Assembly (NCBI RefSeq): GCF_965208485.1
Contig: NZ_OZ242344.1
Location: forward strand, 1,922,001 to 1,986,000
From: Poriferisodalis sp965208485
Lineage (GTDB): Bacteria > Actinomycetota > Acidimicrobiia > Acidimicrobiales > Poriferisodalaceae
Length of the DNA: 64,000 nucleotides
Reading direction: 5' to 3'
Shown here: positions 1 through 7,816 of the stretch, piece after piece
Numbering within the stretch: position 1 is the stretch's first letter
Layout: each line of letters begins with the position of its first letter
Notes under the pieces: model-generated
Seen by the model: only the letters and a program-made list of their open reading frames with translations
What the model was told of the DNA's origin: nothing
Databases searched by the model: none
Translations under genes and position numbers: made by a program

Positions 1-87
1 AGGTTCTCATGGGTCAGGTCACGTCCTTGCTTGATCGCGAGGTGTACGTGATGAACCAGGTGGACACGACGTCGGTGCCCCGTGGGC

Positions 88-558
88 TCAGTCCGGCTTC
101 TGCCAGAGATGACGTCCTAGAGGCGGTGAGTGTCTCCAACTCTGCTCGACGACCTTTGGTAACTGAGCTTGCAGCACCGGGCCGAACTCGATTCGGAACG
201 GTGCTGCGTACACCGAGATTGGGTCTACGTCCATACCAATCCGTTGGAGTCCCGCAAGCACGACATCGGGGTAGTCGTAAGGGTGATCCTCGTCGAGAAC
301 CAGAAGCGCCTCGCGCACCAATTGGCGACCGCTTCGAAAATTCAGAGCATTCGGCAACGCATCTTGGAGACGTCGCTGCAATGCAGGGTTTTCAGCAGTG
401 GGCATTCCGCCAAAACTTCGATCATCGGACCAGACGACGCGTCGGCCGTCCTCCAAATCGACGAATTGGCTCAGTCGGTACCTGGGCCTGCCACGGACAT
501 CATCCAGTTCGCAGACTGCGCCCAGCACAGTGGCTCTACTCAATACGTCGAGCACCAC
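88..558 (-). CDS. hypothetical protein, 156 aa
   Basis: A soluble protein of unknown function with no signal peptide or membrane segment. The sequence is well composed, for example LEDGRRVVWSDDRSFGG near residues 35-51, which supports real coding. It begins 18 bases inside the end of the secreted-protein gene upstream, so the two are probably transcribed together. One oddity: the alternative reading frame after the stop stays open and gives a plausible tail ending in WFITYTSRSSKDVT close to position 20. The annotated C-terminus may therefore result from a frameshift. I do not recognise a family. Confidence 0.55.
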   Translation of the reverse strand: MVLDVLSRATVLGAVCELDDVRGRPRYRLSQFVDLEDGRRVVWSDDRSFGGMPTAENPALQRRLQDALPNALNFRSGRQLVREALLVLDEDHPYDYPDVVLAGLQRIGMDVDPISVYAAPFRIEFGPVLQAQLPKVVEQSWRHSPPLGRHLWQKPD

Positions 559-1148
559 AGGTCGCTTTTTCCGTCAATCCACTTAGTGGAGTCATCCCAG
601 CGTCCCTCGAGATCGACATCGATTCGCGCCCGCCACGACACCTCTCGTGCATTCGTAGCACAGTAGTAGTGCACGGCGACTCGATTGGAAGAGCCTCCGC
701 CGCTCCACAACCTCGACTTGGACCTTGATCTGATTGTCTCGTAACGGCAATAGTTGAGTTCACCATTGCTGTAGTAGCAGTTGTAGCGCTGCAGTTCGAC
801 GGTGACGGTAGCTTTCACTCCATCGCATCCCGGGCTCAATCCATCCCACCATGCATGAACAGATATAGCACCGGGCTGGGTGTGTGACCAGTGCACATCA
901 TCGCTGACACCCCAGTGGAGGCAGGTATCCCAAGGCCAGCCCCGCAGACTGCGGCTGCCCTTCGTCCCGATCGCTCCGCTCGGATCGCTCTCACTCGTTT
1001 CACCCGCTTCAGGTTCTCGTTCATCAACTGTCTCTGCAGGTTGATCTGGTGCACTGTCGCTGTCACCTGACGCGGACGCGGGCGTCGCGAATGCGAGGGT
1101 AGAGGTGACGATGACAGCGACTGCCGCAACGGTTAGACGGCGCCTCAA
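540..1148 (-). CDS. secreted hypothetical protein, 202 aa
   Basis: The N-terminus is a clear Sec signal peptide: three arginines, a hydrophobic run VAAVAVIVTSTLAFA, and an ASA-type cleavage site near residue 27. An acidic, low-complexity linker follows (about residues 28-60), then a compact domain rich in tryptophan and tyrosine. The mature part carries several cysteines (DTCLHWG, SPGCDG, NCYYSNGELNYCR, HYYCATN, LWCSTY), suggesting disulfides outside the cell. No family was recognised. The start is followed directly by the basic n-region. The upstream 160 bases to the next gene are relatively AT-rich and probably hold the promoter. Confidence 0.65.
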   Translation of the reverse strand: MRRRLTVAAVAVIVTSTLAFATPASASGDSDSAPDQPAETVDEREPEAGETSESDPSGAIGTKGSRSLRGWPWDTCLHWGVSDDVHWSHTQPGAISVHAWWDGLSPGCDGVKATVTVELQRYNCYYSNGELNYCRYETIRSRSKSRLWSGGGSSNRVAVHYYCATNAREVSWRARIDVDLEGRWDDSTKWIDGKSDLWCSTY

Positions 1149-1308
1149 ACTTGACTTTGACAGAAGTAAATCCTCAGAATTGCTTGACTGAATAGCAATA
1201 ACTGCACGCTACAGCCTTTCCTGTCTTAGCCAATCTGAGGTTCCCGCATCCGCATGTCGCTACCGGGCCGCCTCCAGCCCCGCTGTCGGGCCAGCCGATT
1301 CGCGGCGG

Positions 1309-2787
1309 TCAGACCGGCGCGAACTCGAAGGCGTCGCGGACCACGACGTCGGTGCCGATGAACTCGGTCTGCGTCATCTCGACCATGAGTTCGGGGTCAG
1401 TGCTGCGGGCCCACTGCCGTCCGTTGGGCGTGCGAACCGCTGCCAAGGCCACTTCGGGTGCCTCCCTGCCGTGCATGACGGTGTACGCCTCGACGGTGGC
1501 ATCGCCGCTGTAGTCGGCATCAAGATCAACAGAGGGGAACCGGTCGATTTCGTCCTGGCAGTTCTGGTAGCGGAACCCGGCCTCCGGCGGTGTCGTGGAG
1601 TAGATGCCGAACGCATGCTTGGTGAGATAGCCGCCGTTTGCTGAGCACAGCCCGACGCTGCCGGGTTCCTCCCGGAGCTTGCCCGCCATCGTGGCGATCG
1701 AATGGCCGACGTAGTTGTTGAGCGGGCCGCCTGCGAAGGTGAGGCCGCCGGTGAGCGTCAGATCGCGGTCGAGGCTCAGGCCCAGCTCGGTGGCCGAGAT
1801 CTGCACCGCCGAGGGGAAGCAGGAGTACAGATCGACGTAGTCGATGTCGTCGACGCCGACGCCGGCCAGCTCCATGACCCGGCGACCGGCCACACGGATG
1901 GCAGGCGAGCTGTGCAGGTCGCCTCGATTGGATACGTAGTCGGTGTCGCGCCCGTCGGTGCCGGCATGCGGGAACAGCCAGCGATCACGTGGGACCCCCG
2001 CCGAGGCGGCCGTCTCGGCGGAGCACACGATGAGCGCCGCGGCGAGGTCGAGGTCCCAGTTGGAGTTCATGCATTTCGTGTAGGGAAAGCCGATGAACCG
2101 GTTCGACGGGCTCGGTTCGCGGATCTCGTCTGCCGTCATCGGCGTGCGGACCCAGGCATATGGGTTGGCGACGGCGGCCCGGTTGAACTTCTCCCACATC
2201 GCTGCAACGCGGTCGCGATGCCCGTCGAGGGTTTCGCCACGTGAGGCCCTGAAGGCCGACTCGAACACCGGGTACAGGTTGATGGGGTCTCGCAGGCCCC
2301 GCTCCACCTCGACCTTGTTGTTCATGACGACATCGGCACCGAGTACCTCCTCGGGCACTCTGTCGGTCTGGGAGGTGTAGGGGATGCGTTGGTCTGCGCG
2401 GCGCGCCCGCCGGCGGCTCCAGATCCCTTCGGCGCCGGCGATCAGCACCACGTCGGCTTCGCCGGCGGCAATGCGGCTGCACGCCATGTTCACCAGAGAC
2501 TGCGGAACATTGCCGCCGTCGGTCGAGAGCCCGGTCTTGCCGGTGGCCTCGAAGCGTTCGTTGAGCAGAGCGGCCGGGTCTGAATACGGCCAGGCACCCT
2601 TCACGACCCAGGTGTGCGTGGCACGGCTGGTCAAGCCCGGTGCGCCGGCGTCGTGCACAGCCTCGACTAGTGCCTCGGCCATCATGGCGACTGGTTCGAG
2701 CGCTTCGACAGGAACTTCCGGGCGCTGCTTGAACTGCCCTGCGCCGACGAGGACGGGGGTGCGAGGATCGAGCTGGCTGTTCGTCAT
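1309..2787 (-). CDS. thiolase-like acetyl-CoA acetyltransferase, 492 aa
   Basis: A thiolase-superfamily protein of the actinobacterial acetyl-CoA acetyltransferase type, expected to act on acyl-CoA thioesters in lipid or sterol side-chain turnover. The N-terminal half has the thiolase fold signature TPVLVGAGQ and MACSRIAAGEADVVLIAGAE. The later segment GLCSANGGYLTKHAFGIYS carries a cysteine and a histidine that fit the active site. The last roughly 100 residues match the extra C-terminal region of type-1 thiolase-like proteins. The ATG at 2787 is chosen because it opens the conserved N-terminus; the frame stays open 78 codons upstream but that part is arginine-rich non-coding sequence. Substrate cannot be told from sequence. 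Confidence 0.85.
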   Translation of the reverse strand: MTNSQLDPRTPVLVGAGQFKQRPEVPVEALEPVAMMAEALVEAVHDAGAPGLTSRATHTWVVKGAWPYSDPAALLNERFEATGKTGLSTDGGNVPQSLVNMACSRIAAGEADVVLIAGAEGIWSRRRARRADQRIPYTSQTDRVPEEVLGADVVMNNKVEVERGLRDPINLYPVFESAFRASRGETLDGHRDRVAAMWEKFNRAAVANPYAWVRTPMTADEIREPSPSNRFIGFPYTKCMNSNWDLDLAAALIVCSAETAASAGVPRDRWLFPHAGTDGRDTDYVSNRGDLHSSPAIRVAGRRVMELAGVGVDDIDYVDLYSCFPSAVQISATELGLSLDRDLTLTGGLTFAGGPLNNYVGHSIATMAGKLREEPGSVGLCSANGGYLTKHAFGIYSTTPPEAGFRYQNCQDEIDRFPSVDLDADYSGDATVEAYTVMHGREAPEVALAAVRTPNGRQWARSTDPELMVEMTQTEFIGTDVVVRDAFEFAPV

Positions 2788-2945
2788 GGCGATACGGCCT
2801 CGTGTTCGGGAAGTGCGGGGTGACCGGGACGCAACGTTAGCGAACAGGGTTCTGGCAGGGCCGGGCTGGGTGTCCCGGTCGCCGATGCGGCGCAGCGGCG
2901 TCGCGCTTGACGGGCGGCAGTAGCGTCGCGGGCGGGAGGCCGTCG

Positions 2946-3677
2946 GTGGCCAAGTTGCCCGATCACTACGCAGCGCTTGGTGTACGCCCCGACGCGGATG
3001 CGGCAGAGATCCGTCGCGCATGGATCCGGGCGGCCCGTGCCAATCACCCCGATCAGCGCGGCGCCGTCAACCAGGAGCAGACGGAGCGCTCGGATCGGCG
3101 CATGCGGGCGGTGAACGAGGCGTGGCGGGTGCTGGGGCGAGCGGAGTCGCGCCGTTCCTACGACGAGGAACGCGCAGCTGCAGCACCGCGGCCGCCCCAG
3201 CCGTCGTCGCCTGCGAGACCGACCCCGTCGGCGGGAAGCGCCGACACCAGTGAAGGTGGGCCCGATAACCCGTGGCTTGACGACGCCCCGACCGTCGAGT
3301 CCGGCGGTCCGGGCGGCTTCGTGGTGCGTCACCGCAGCGCGGCGCTGGTGGTGCGGGTGCTGCCCTGGCTGGCGATCGCCGTCGTGGGGCTGGTGATCTT
3401 CGTGGCCAGCGCGTACATGACCGCCGACACCAACCCGGGCCCCTCCAGGGTCGCGGCGTTGGAGGTCGGGGAGTGCTTCTGGCAGGCACCCAACGGCACG
3501 CTGCGCGCGGTCGACTGCGAGCGGGCGCAGTCCGACGGCGTGTTGGATCAGATCATCACGATGTCGCCTGGGGACCGGTGCCGCCATCCCGATGCCGTGA
3601 TTCACCCGGCACCGATCGCGGGCCGCCGGCTCTGCCTGGTGCCAGTCGATCGCTGGGAGCCGCGCGCCGCGGAGTAA
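2946..3677 (+). CDS. J-domain protein with one membrane segment, 243 aa
   Basis: Residues 5-60 form a DnaJ-type J domain: DHYAALGVRPDADAAEIRRA, then the diagnostic HPD tripeptide at 34-36, so it should stimulate an Hsp70 (DnaK) ATPase. A proline-rich linker follows, then a single hydrophobic helix (VLPWLAIAVVGLVIFVASAY, about residues 138-158), and a C-terminal domain of about 80 residues with several cysteines, probably outside the membrane. There is no glycine-phenylalanine region or zinc finger, so it is a class III J protein. The GTG at 2946 is preferred over an in-frame TTG at 2907, because GGGAGG ends 6 bases upstream of it. Confidence 0.8.
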   Translation: MAKLPDHYAALGVRPDADAAEIRRAWIRAARANHPDQRGAVNQEQTERSDRRMRAVNEAWRVLGRAESRRSYDEERAAAAPRPPQPSSPARPTPSAGSADTSEGGPDNPWLDDAPTVESGGPGGFVVRHRSAALVVRVLPWLAIAVVGLVIFVASAYMTADTNPGPSRVAALEVGECFWQAPNGTLRAVDCERAQSDGVLDQIITMSPGDRCRHPDAVIHPAPIAGRRLCLVPVDRWEPRAAE

Positions 3678-3683
3678 CGGCCG

Positions 3684-4529
3684 TCAGCCGTGTTCGGTAA
3701 GCAGGAGGCGCACGCCCAGGTTGTGCTCGGGCGGCACGATGAACATCGCGTCCTGCTGCTCGCCGCCCCCGCACACGCCTACCCGCTGTGCGCCGGGGAC
3801 GAGGCCGGGATCGTCGAGCTGGAAGTGCAGCAGCTGCAGCCTGCCGGGACGGTTGCCCATCCAATGCGCCAGGTTGGCGTCGGTCGGCTGGATGAGCTTC
3901 AGGTTCCACGGGCCTGAGCGCAGGTCGACGCCGGCGCCGACGTTGGGATCCTTCCACTCGTCGGTCCGCTCCATGCCGAGCGGCCCGTCGAACATGGCGG
4001 CGGCCGCCTGAACATCGCCCACGAGATGCACGACCGTTGCGATCTTCGTGGAGCGCCCGTGACGGGTGGGCGGCAGCGGCGGGGCGTCGTCCCAGCCCCC
4101 GCCGCCATCCCACGCGACCTGAATGACCATGCCCCAGCTCTGCTTGGGATGCAGGAACGCCTCTTTCCAGGTCGGATTCGACTCGTTGACGCCGATCACT
4201 TCGTAGCCGGCGCCGCGGAGCGCACCGATCGTGTCGTCAAAGTCGGGGGTCTTGAACGTGAAGTGGTGCGGTCCGGGGCCGTTGCGTGCCAGGAAGCGGT
4301 GCAGGAAGTCGCTGCCGGGGTGCTCGATCGGCTCGAGGATCTCGATCCTGGCCCCGCCGTCGAAGCTCACCTGGCAGAAGTAGAAATCGTCGCCGGCTTG
4401 CGATGCCGGGTCGTTGTCCGGGCCGCCGATCCAGCGACCGCCCAGGTCGCGGCTGTAGCGGATCACGTTGTCCCAGGCGCGTTCGCTGACCACCGCAACG
4501 TGGTCCATGACGAGCTTGTCCGTCGGCAT
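3684..4529 (-). CDS. VOC (glyoxalase/dioxygenase fold) family protein, 281 aa
   Basis: Two tandem VOC modules (about residues 1-140 and 155-281). The first starts MDHVAVVSERAWDNVIRYSR and contains GPGPHHFTFKTPDFDD, with a histidine of the type that binds metal. The second has a matching arrangement around VVHLVGDVQAAAAMF. The reaction is not predictable; related proteins are extradiol dioxygenases, glyoxalases or methylmalonyl-CoA epimerase-like enzymes. The ATG at 4529 is used because the upstream open frame is antisense to the divergent gene starting at 4582. The gene converges with the J-domain gene, with 6 bases between the stops. Confidence 0.75.
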   Translation of the reverse strand: MPTDKLVMDHVAVVSERAWDNVIRYSRDLGGRWIGGPDNDPASQAGDDFYFCQVSFDGGARIEILEPIEHPGSDFLHRFLARNGPGPHHFTFKTPDFDDTIGALRGAGYEVIGVNESNPTWKEAFLHPKQSWGMVIQVAWDGGGGWDDAPPLPPTRHGRSTKIATVVHLVGDVQAAAAMFDGPLGMERTDEWKDPNVGAGVDLRSGPWNLKLIQPTDANLAHWMGNRPGRLQLLHFQLDDPGLVPGAQRVGVCGGGEQQDAMFIVPPEHNLGVRLLLTEHG

Positions 4530-4581
4530 GGCGGGTGAGGCTACGCAGACCGCTCGATACACGCCACGTATCGGAGTCACG

Positions 4582-5010
4582 ATGATTCGGGAGTTGATCA
4601 GTACATGGGCGCTCGCGACTCGCTTCGGCAACGTCATCGCTGGTGGACTATGTGCTCCAACGCTGACCGAAGGCGATTCGGCACTTCTGCTCGGCTCAAG
4701 CAAGGAGTTGCTCGAATCGACGGCCAAGATCGTCCTGGAACGAGTCCACGAGGAACCTCCTACGAAGTTTCCCGGGCTCATCTCAAGGGCGCTTGAGATT
4801 CTGAAGCTGCACCCGAAGAGCGATCCGACCCAGCGAGAGGACCTATTGGAGCCAGTACGCAAGATTCTCGGCGGGGTCCTGCAGATAGCGATCGAAGTCA
4901 ACGAGCTTCGCAACGAGCGTGGCACTGGTCACGGTCGGCTGCAGGCGCCGGTGACCCTGGGTGATCGCCATTCGAGACGTTCGTTGGCACGTTGTCGTAC
5001 TGCTGCATGA
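4582..5010 (+). CDS. Abi_C domain (abortive-infection-like) protein, probably C-terminally altered, 142 aa
   Basis: Matches the Abi_C domain (Pfam PF14355 as I know it): LLGSSKELLESTAKIVLERV, then a helical middle with IGVTMIR-like start, then VNELRNERGTGHGR, which is the family hallmark. Such domains are found at the C-terminus of predicted phage-defence proteins. The start ATG at 4582 has GGAG 5 bases upstream. Normally the hallmark is followed by an alanine-rich helix of about 25 residues. Here the homologous part stops around RHSRRSLA and the last codons lie inside the palindromic element at 4988-5063, so the true end seems to have been replaced. It neighbours a restriction-modification pair. 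Confidence 0.6.
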   Translation: MIRELISTWALATRFGNVIAGGLCAPTLTEGDSALLLGSSKELLESTAKIVLERVHEEPPTKFPGLISRALEILKLHPKSDPTQREDLLEPVRKILGGVLQIAIEVNELRNERGTGHGRLQAPVTLGDRHSRRSLARCRTAA

Positions 5011-5063
5011 TTTGCAGGTCAGAGTGGTCCCAGCACAGCGTTGACAGGTACTGCGACGACGTG
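4988..5063. repeat. palindromic element E8 (TGACCTGC core)
   Basis: Outer arms CACGTTGTCG (4988-4997) and CGACGACGTG (5054-5063) are complementary at 9 of 10 positions, the exception being a G-T pair. On the minus strand the interior carries TGACCTGCAAATCATGC (TGACCTGC at 5014-5021), the same core as the elements at 6948, 53683, 53785, 58113, 59774 and 59926. The element covers the last codons and stop of the Abi_C gene. It is the weakest member: its arms are short and the inner GCAGGTC/GACCTGC pair is not complete. Confidence 0.45.
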
Positions 5064-5174
5064 ATGGGCTCCCTTGCTCGGGACATTAAGGGGACTGGCC
5101 AGCTTCTCTTGGAACAGCGGAAGAAGGCCTCAAAGCTCGTTCAGAAGCTGAATCGGCTCGGCGGGCTTCCATAG
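5064..5174 (+). pseudogene. short open frame, possible 3' remnant of a lost gene
   Basis: Thirty-six codons from an ATG at 5064 read MGSLARDIKGTGQLLLEQRK and continue as a charged helix to the stop at 5174. It begins exactly where the palindromic element ends, so it could be the tail of a gene cut by that element. Nothing identifies the parent gene and the call is weak. Confidence 0.2.
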
Positions 5175-5290
5175 TTTCTGCCTGAGGCGAACTGACACCG
5201 AGCCGCGAAGGCAGGTCTAGCCCGAGGACTCCTCGCGGCACGTGTGTTCCCCATGGGTGCTTGTCACACCTACCGCTTACCGTGGCGGAC

Positions 5291-6250
5291 ATGAGTGAAC
5301 AATTGTTTGGCGACTGCCACAGGGATACGCCGAGAGGTGGCCTGAAACGGTTACGGTCGGCGGTGATGGGTCGCCCAGCAACCGGAGAACCGCAGAGCCA
5401 CCGACGGCACGATCTGCCGTGCACCGAATCACTTCGAGACCTCGATCGGCCGGTGCTCATTTGCGGACGGGCCGAAGATGGCTTGGACCTGCTACCTGAT
5501 CGAAGCGTCCAGACTGTCGTCACGTCGCCGCCGTACTGGTCGCTGCGGGACTATGACGTCGATGACCAGATCGGCCGAAACGATGCTCTGACCGACTACA
5601 TCAAGAGCATCGTCACAACTTTTGACAAGGTTCGGCGGGTGCTCACCGACGACGGCACTGTGTGGCTCAATGTCGGCGACAGCTATACCTCGGGCAACCG
5701 CCGCTACAGGGCCCCTGACCGCAAGAACCGGGCCCGTGCGATGCGGGTTCGGCCGCCGACGCCTGAGGGCCTCAAGCCGAAGGACCTCATCGGGGTGCCA
5801 TGGCGCTTGGCATTCGCGCTTCAGGATGCCGGTTGGTGGCTGCGCTCTGAAGTGATCTGGCACAAGCCCAATGCCCATCCAGAATCAGTCCGCGACCGTC
5901 CGACCAAGGCTCATGAGACGGTGTTCCTGCTGTCGAAGAACAAGGACTATGTCTACGACGTCGATGCCATCCGCGGGCCGAACGAACGCCGACTGAGGAC
6001 CGTCTGGGATATCAACACCGAGCCGCGACGGCGCGACGACTGCGGGGTCGAAGATCATCCGGCCGTCATGCCCCTGACGCTCGCGGCCCAGTGCGTCACG
6101 ATCACCAGCAGGCCCGGTGACGTGGTATTGGACCCCTATGCGGGTTCCGGCACGACCCTGCTCGTCGCGCGAGCCCTGGAACGCAGATGGGCAGGCATAG
6201 AGCTCAATCCGGCCTTCGTGGATCTCATCGAGCGACGACTGGCTCAATGA
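5291..6250 (+). CDS. site-specific DNA methyltransferase, probably N4-cytosine, 319 aa
   Basis: A beta-class type II modification enzyme. The catalytic motif IV is TSPPYW at residues 78-83, followed by SLRDYDV; this S/T-PPYW form is typical of N4-cytosine enzymes. The AdoMet-binding motif I lies near the C-terminus as LDPYAGSGTTLLVARAL, which is the circularly permuted order of the beta class. Length is normal. ATG 5291 is chosen; a TTG ten codons upstream is possible. The gene overlaps the next one by four bases (ATGA at 6247), so it is translationally coupled to the probable endonuclease. It should protect the host sites from that enzyme. Confidence 0.85.
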   Translation: MSEQLFGDCHRDTPRGGLKRLRSAVMGRPATGEPQSHRRHDLPCTESLRDLDRPVLICGRAEDGLDLLPDRSVQTVVTSPPYWSLRDYDVDDQIGRNDALTDYIKSIVTTFDKVRRVLTDDGTVWLNVGDSYTSGNRRYRAPDRKNRARAMRVRPPTPEGLKPKDLIGVPWRLAFALQDAGWWLRSEVIWHKPNAHPESVRDRPTKAHETVFLLSKNKDYVYDVDAIRGPNERRLRTVWDINTEPRRRDDCGVEDHPAVMPLTLAAQCVTITSRPGDVVLDPYAGSGTTLLVARALERRWAGIELNPAFVDLIERRLAQ

Positions 6251-6969
6251 ACGACGGCGAGGCCCTGAGGCGCAGGATCGACGATCTCTCGCCGATGGGC
6301 GTTCGTTTCGTCGCGCGCATGGTCGAGTCGCTGTCGGATCCCCCTCAGGCTCAGGGCTCAGCACCCGAGCCAACTTGGATCAGCGCGGAATCCGACTGGA
6401 TCGAGTACTTCGGCCTCTTGATCTCAGCGCATCATGGATTAGCCGTCGACGCGCTCAAGGAGACAGGCTTTGAGAATGCGTTCCGGGATGCCTGTGAGGC
6501 CGTCGGCTGGGGTGTGGATCCGCCGGCCTCGGCGACGCGACGCTTCGTGGACGTCACGGTTCAGACGCGTGACGGTCGGCACCGAAGGTTGTCCCTGAAG
6601 TCAACGGCCGCTCAACGGCTATCGAAGTCCACGATTCATATCTCCAAGCTCACCGAGGCTGCGTGGATTCAGGATGTCCGCTCACCGAGAAGCCGTAGAT
6701 CCCGGACACTGGAACTCTTCGAGGAATACAGCGCTGCGGTCGATGCCATCCTCATGCTCCGGGCGTTTCGCCACGATCCGCAGTCCATCCCGTACTGCTA
6801 TCAGCTCGTCGAGATACCGAGTGCGATCTTTGCATCACTGCATTTGCTGCCCTTGTCGGCATTCGAGGCCGATGGTCCAACGCTCGACTGCTCAGTCCAA
6901 GGGAACTCAGTGGCAGCCCGCGTGTCACTGGATAGGTCCGACGCGAAGGGGCTTACATACGATAGTTGA
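6247..6969 (+). CDS. type II restriction endonuclease, SmaI-like, 240 aa
   Basis: A PD-(D/E)xK-type nuclease is suggested by RRFVDVTV (Asp102) and LSLK (Lys118). Directly after comes LKSTAAQRLSKSTIHISK. As I recall it, SmaI has a very similar stretch after its catalytic lysine, with SKS and IHVSK; this is from memory, not a search. Length is near that of SmaI (about 247 aa). The upstream partner is an m4C methylase, as with M.SmaI, so recognition of CCCGGG is a reasonable guess. The start ATG overlaps the methylase stop. The 3' end lies inside the palindromic element at 6948-7060, but the stop codon falls in its left arm and the protein seems complete. Confidence 0.65.
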   Translation: MNDGEALRRRIDDLSPMGVRFVARMVESLSDPPQAQGSAPEPTWISAESDWIEYFGLLISAHHGLAVDALKETGFENAFRDACEAVGWGVDPPASATRRFVDVTVQTRDGRHRRLSLKSTAAQRLSKSTIHISKLTEAAWIQDVRSPRSRRSRTLELFEEYSAAVDAILMLRAFRHDPQSIPYCYQLVEIPSAIFASLHLLPLSAFEADGPTLDCSVQGNSVAARVSLDRSDAKGLTYDS

Positions 6970-7060
6970 CGACACGGCTGTGACCTGCGGAAACGCTTTT
7001 CGCATCCAACAACGTTCTTGCTGGTCGCACCGTTGCAGGCACCTATCCTACATAAGCCCC
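6948..7060. repeat. palindromic element E7 (TGACCTGC core)
   Basis: Arms GGGGCTTACATACGATAG (6948-6965) and CTATCCTACATAAGCCCC (7043-7060) pair at 15 of 18 positions. The interior has TGACCTGCGGAAACGC at 6981-6996, and a degenerate partner GCAGGCAC at 7035-7042. It holds the stop codon of the endonuclease in its left arm, and the truncated end of the sulfatase pseudogene in its right arm. It may also act as a transcription terminator for both converging units. Confidence 0.65.
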
Positions 7061-7722
7061 AAGGCGATGGTGCGATCGGCCACGAACGAACTGGAGTGCA
7101 GCTCTGGGTCGTAGGGCGGCTCGTAGACCTGCCACCAGCGATCCGACCTGCGGCGGAACGACGACTCGGCGGACAGCGGCGTATACAGGTCTTCCATGCG
7201 TCCGCCGCGGTCCAGCGCCCACAGCAGGTGATGCCCGCTAGCGCGGGCGCCGTGGTCGATCGCGAGCTCGACATGGGAGAACCCGTAGAAGCTGTCGGGG
7301 AACTCGGGGGCTCCGTTCACGTAGCGCTCGGCATCTTCGAGCGTGTCCCAGCCCGCCGGCCAGTACTGGTCGACTGCGCCGGCGGGCGCACCTGTCGGTA
7401 ACACGGCGTTACGAGACATTCCGTGCTGCAGGTACGACTTGCCGATGAGTGCCGTGCGTTAGCCGGCCTCGCGGAACTGCCGCACATGGGTGTTGGCGCC
7501 CGGCTCAAGGGACCGGCCGTTGAACACCACGCCGTGCGCACTCGGCATGCGCCCCGTCATGATCGTGGAGCGGTTCGGCATGCACACCGGGTTGGCAACC
7601 CACGCGTTGTCGAAGACCATGCCTCGCGCCGCCAGCGAATCGAGGAGCGGCGTGCGCACCACGTCGTTGCCGGCAAACCCGGCATGATCCGCCCGCTGCT
7701 GGTCGGTGATGATGAACAGCAC
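7048..7722 (-). pseudogene. sulfatase, broken: internal stop and truncated C-terminus
   Basis: The 5' part encodes the sulfatase N-terminus: LFIITDQQRADHAGF and then VCMPNRSTIMTGRMPSAHGV, including the C-x-P-x-R motif whose cysteine is converted to formylglycine in active enzymes. An in-frame TAA at 7459-7461 then interrupts the reading frame; downstream, in the same frame, homology resumes with TALIGKSYLQHG and runs to position 7048. A TAC-to-TAA change at a GYRTALIGK-type site explains the stop. The protein would total about 225 codons against roughly 450-500 for the family, so the C-terminal half is also lost, at the palindromic element. Very likely non-functional. Confidence 0.8.
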
Positions 7723-7816
7723 ATTCGGCTGCGCCGGAGCGCCGTTGGCGGCTGCGGTCAGGGCGATCTCCCGACGATGGTGTGGATGGTGGCGTGACCG
7801 GGGCGGTGCGGGCGGC

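Noticed and set aside
1702..2244. Long plus-strand frame of 180 codons
   Set aside because: It is antisense to the thiolase gene, with a composition typical of a shadow frame in GC-rich DNA.
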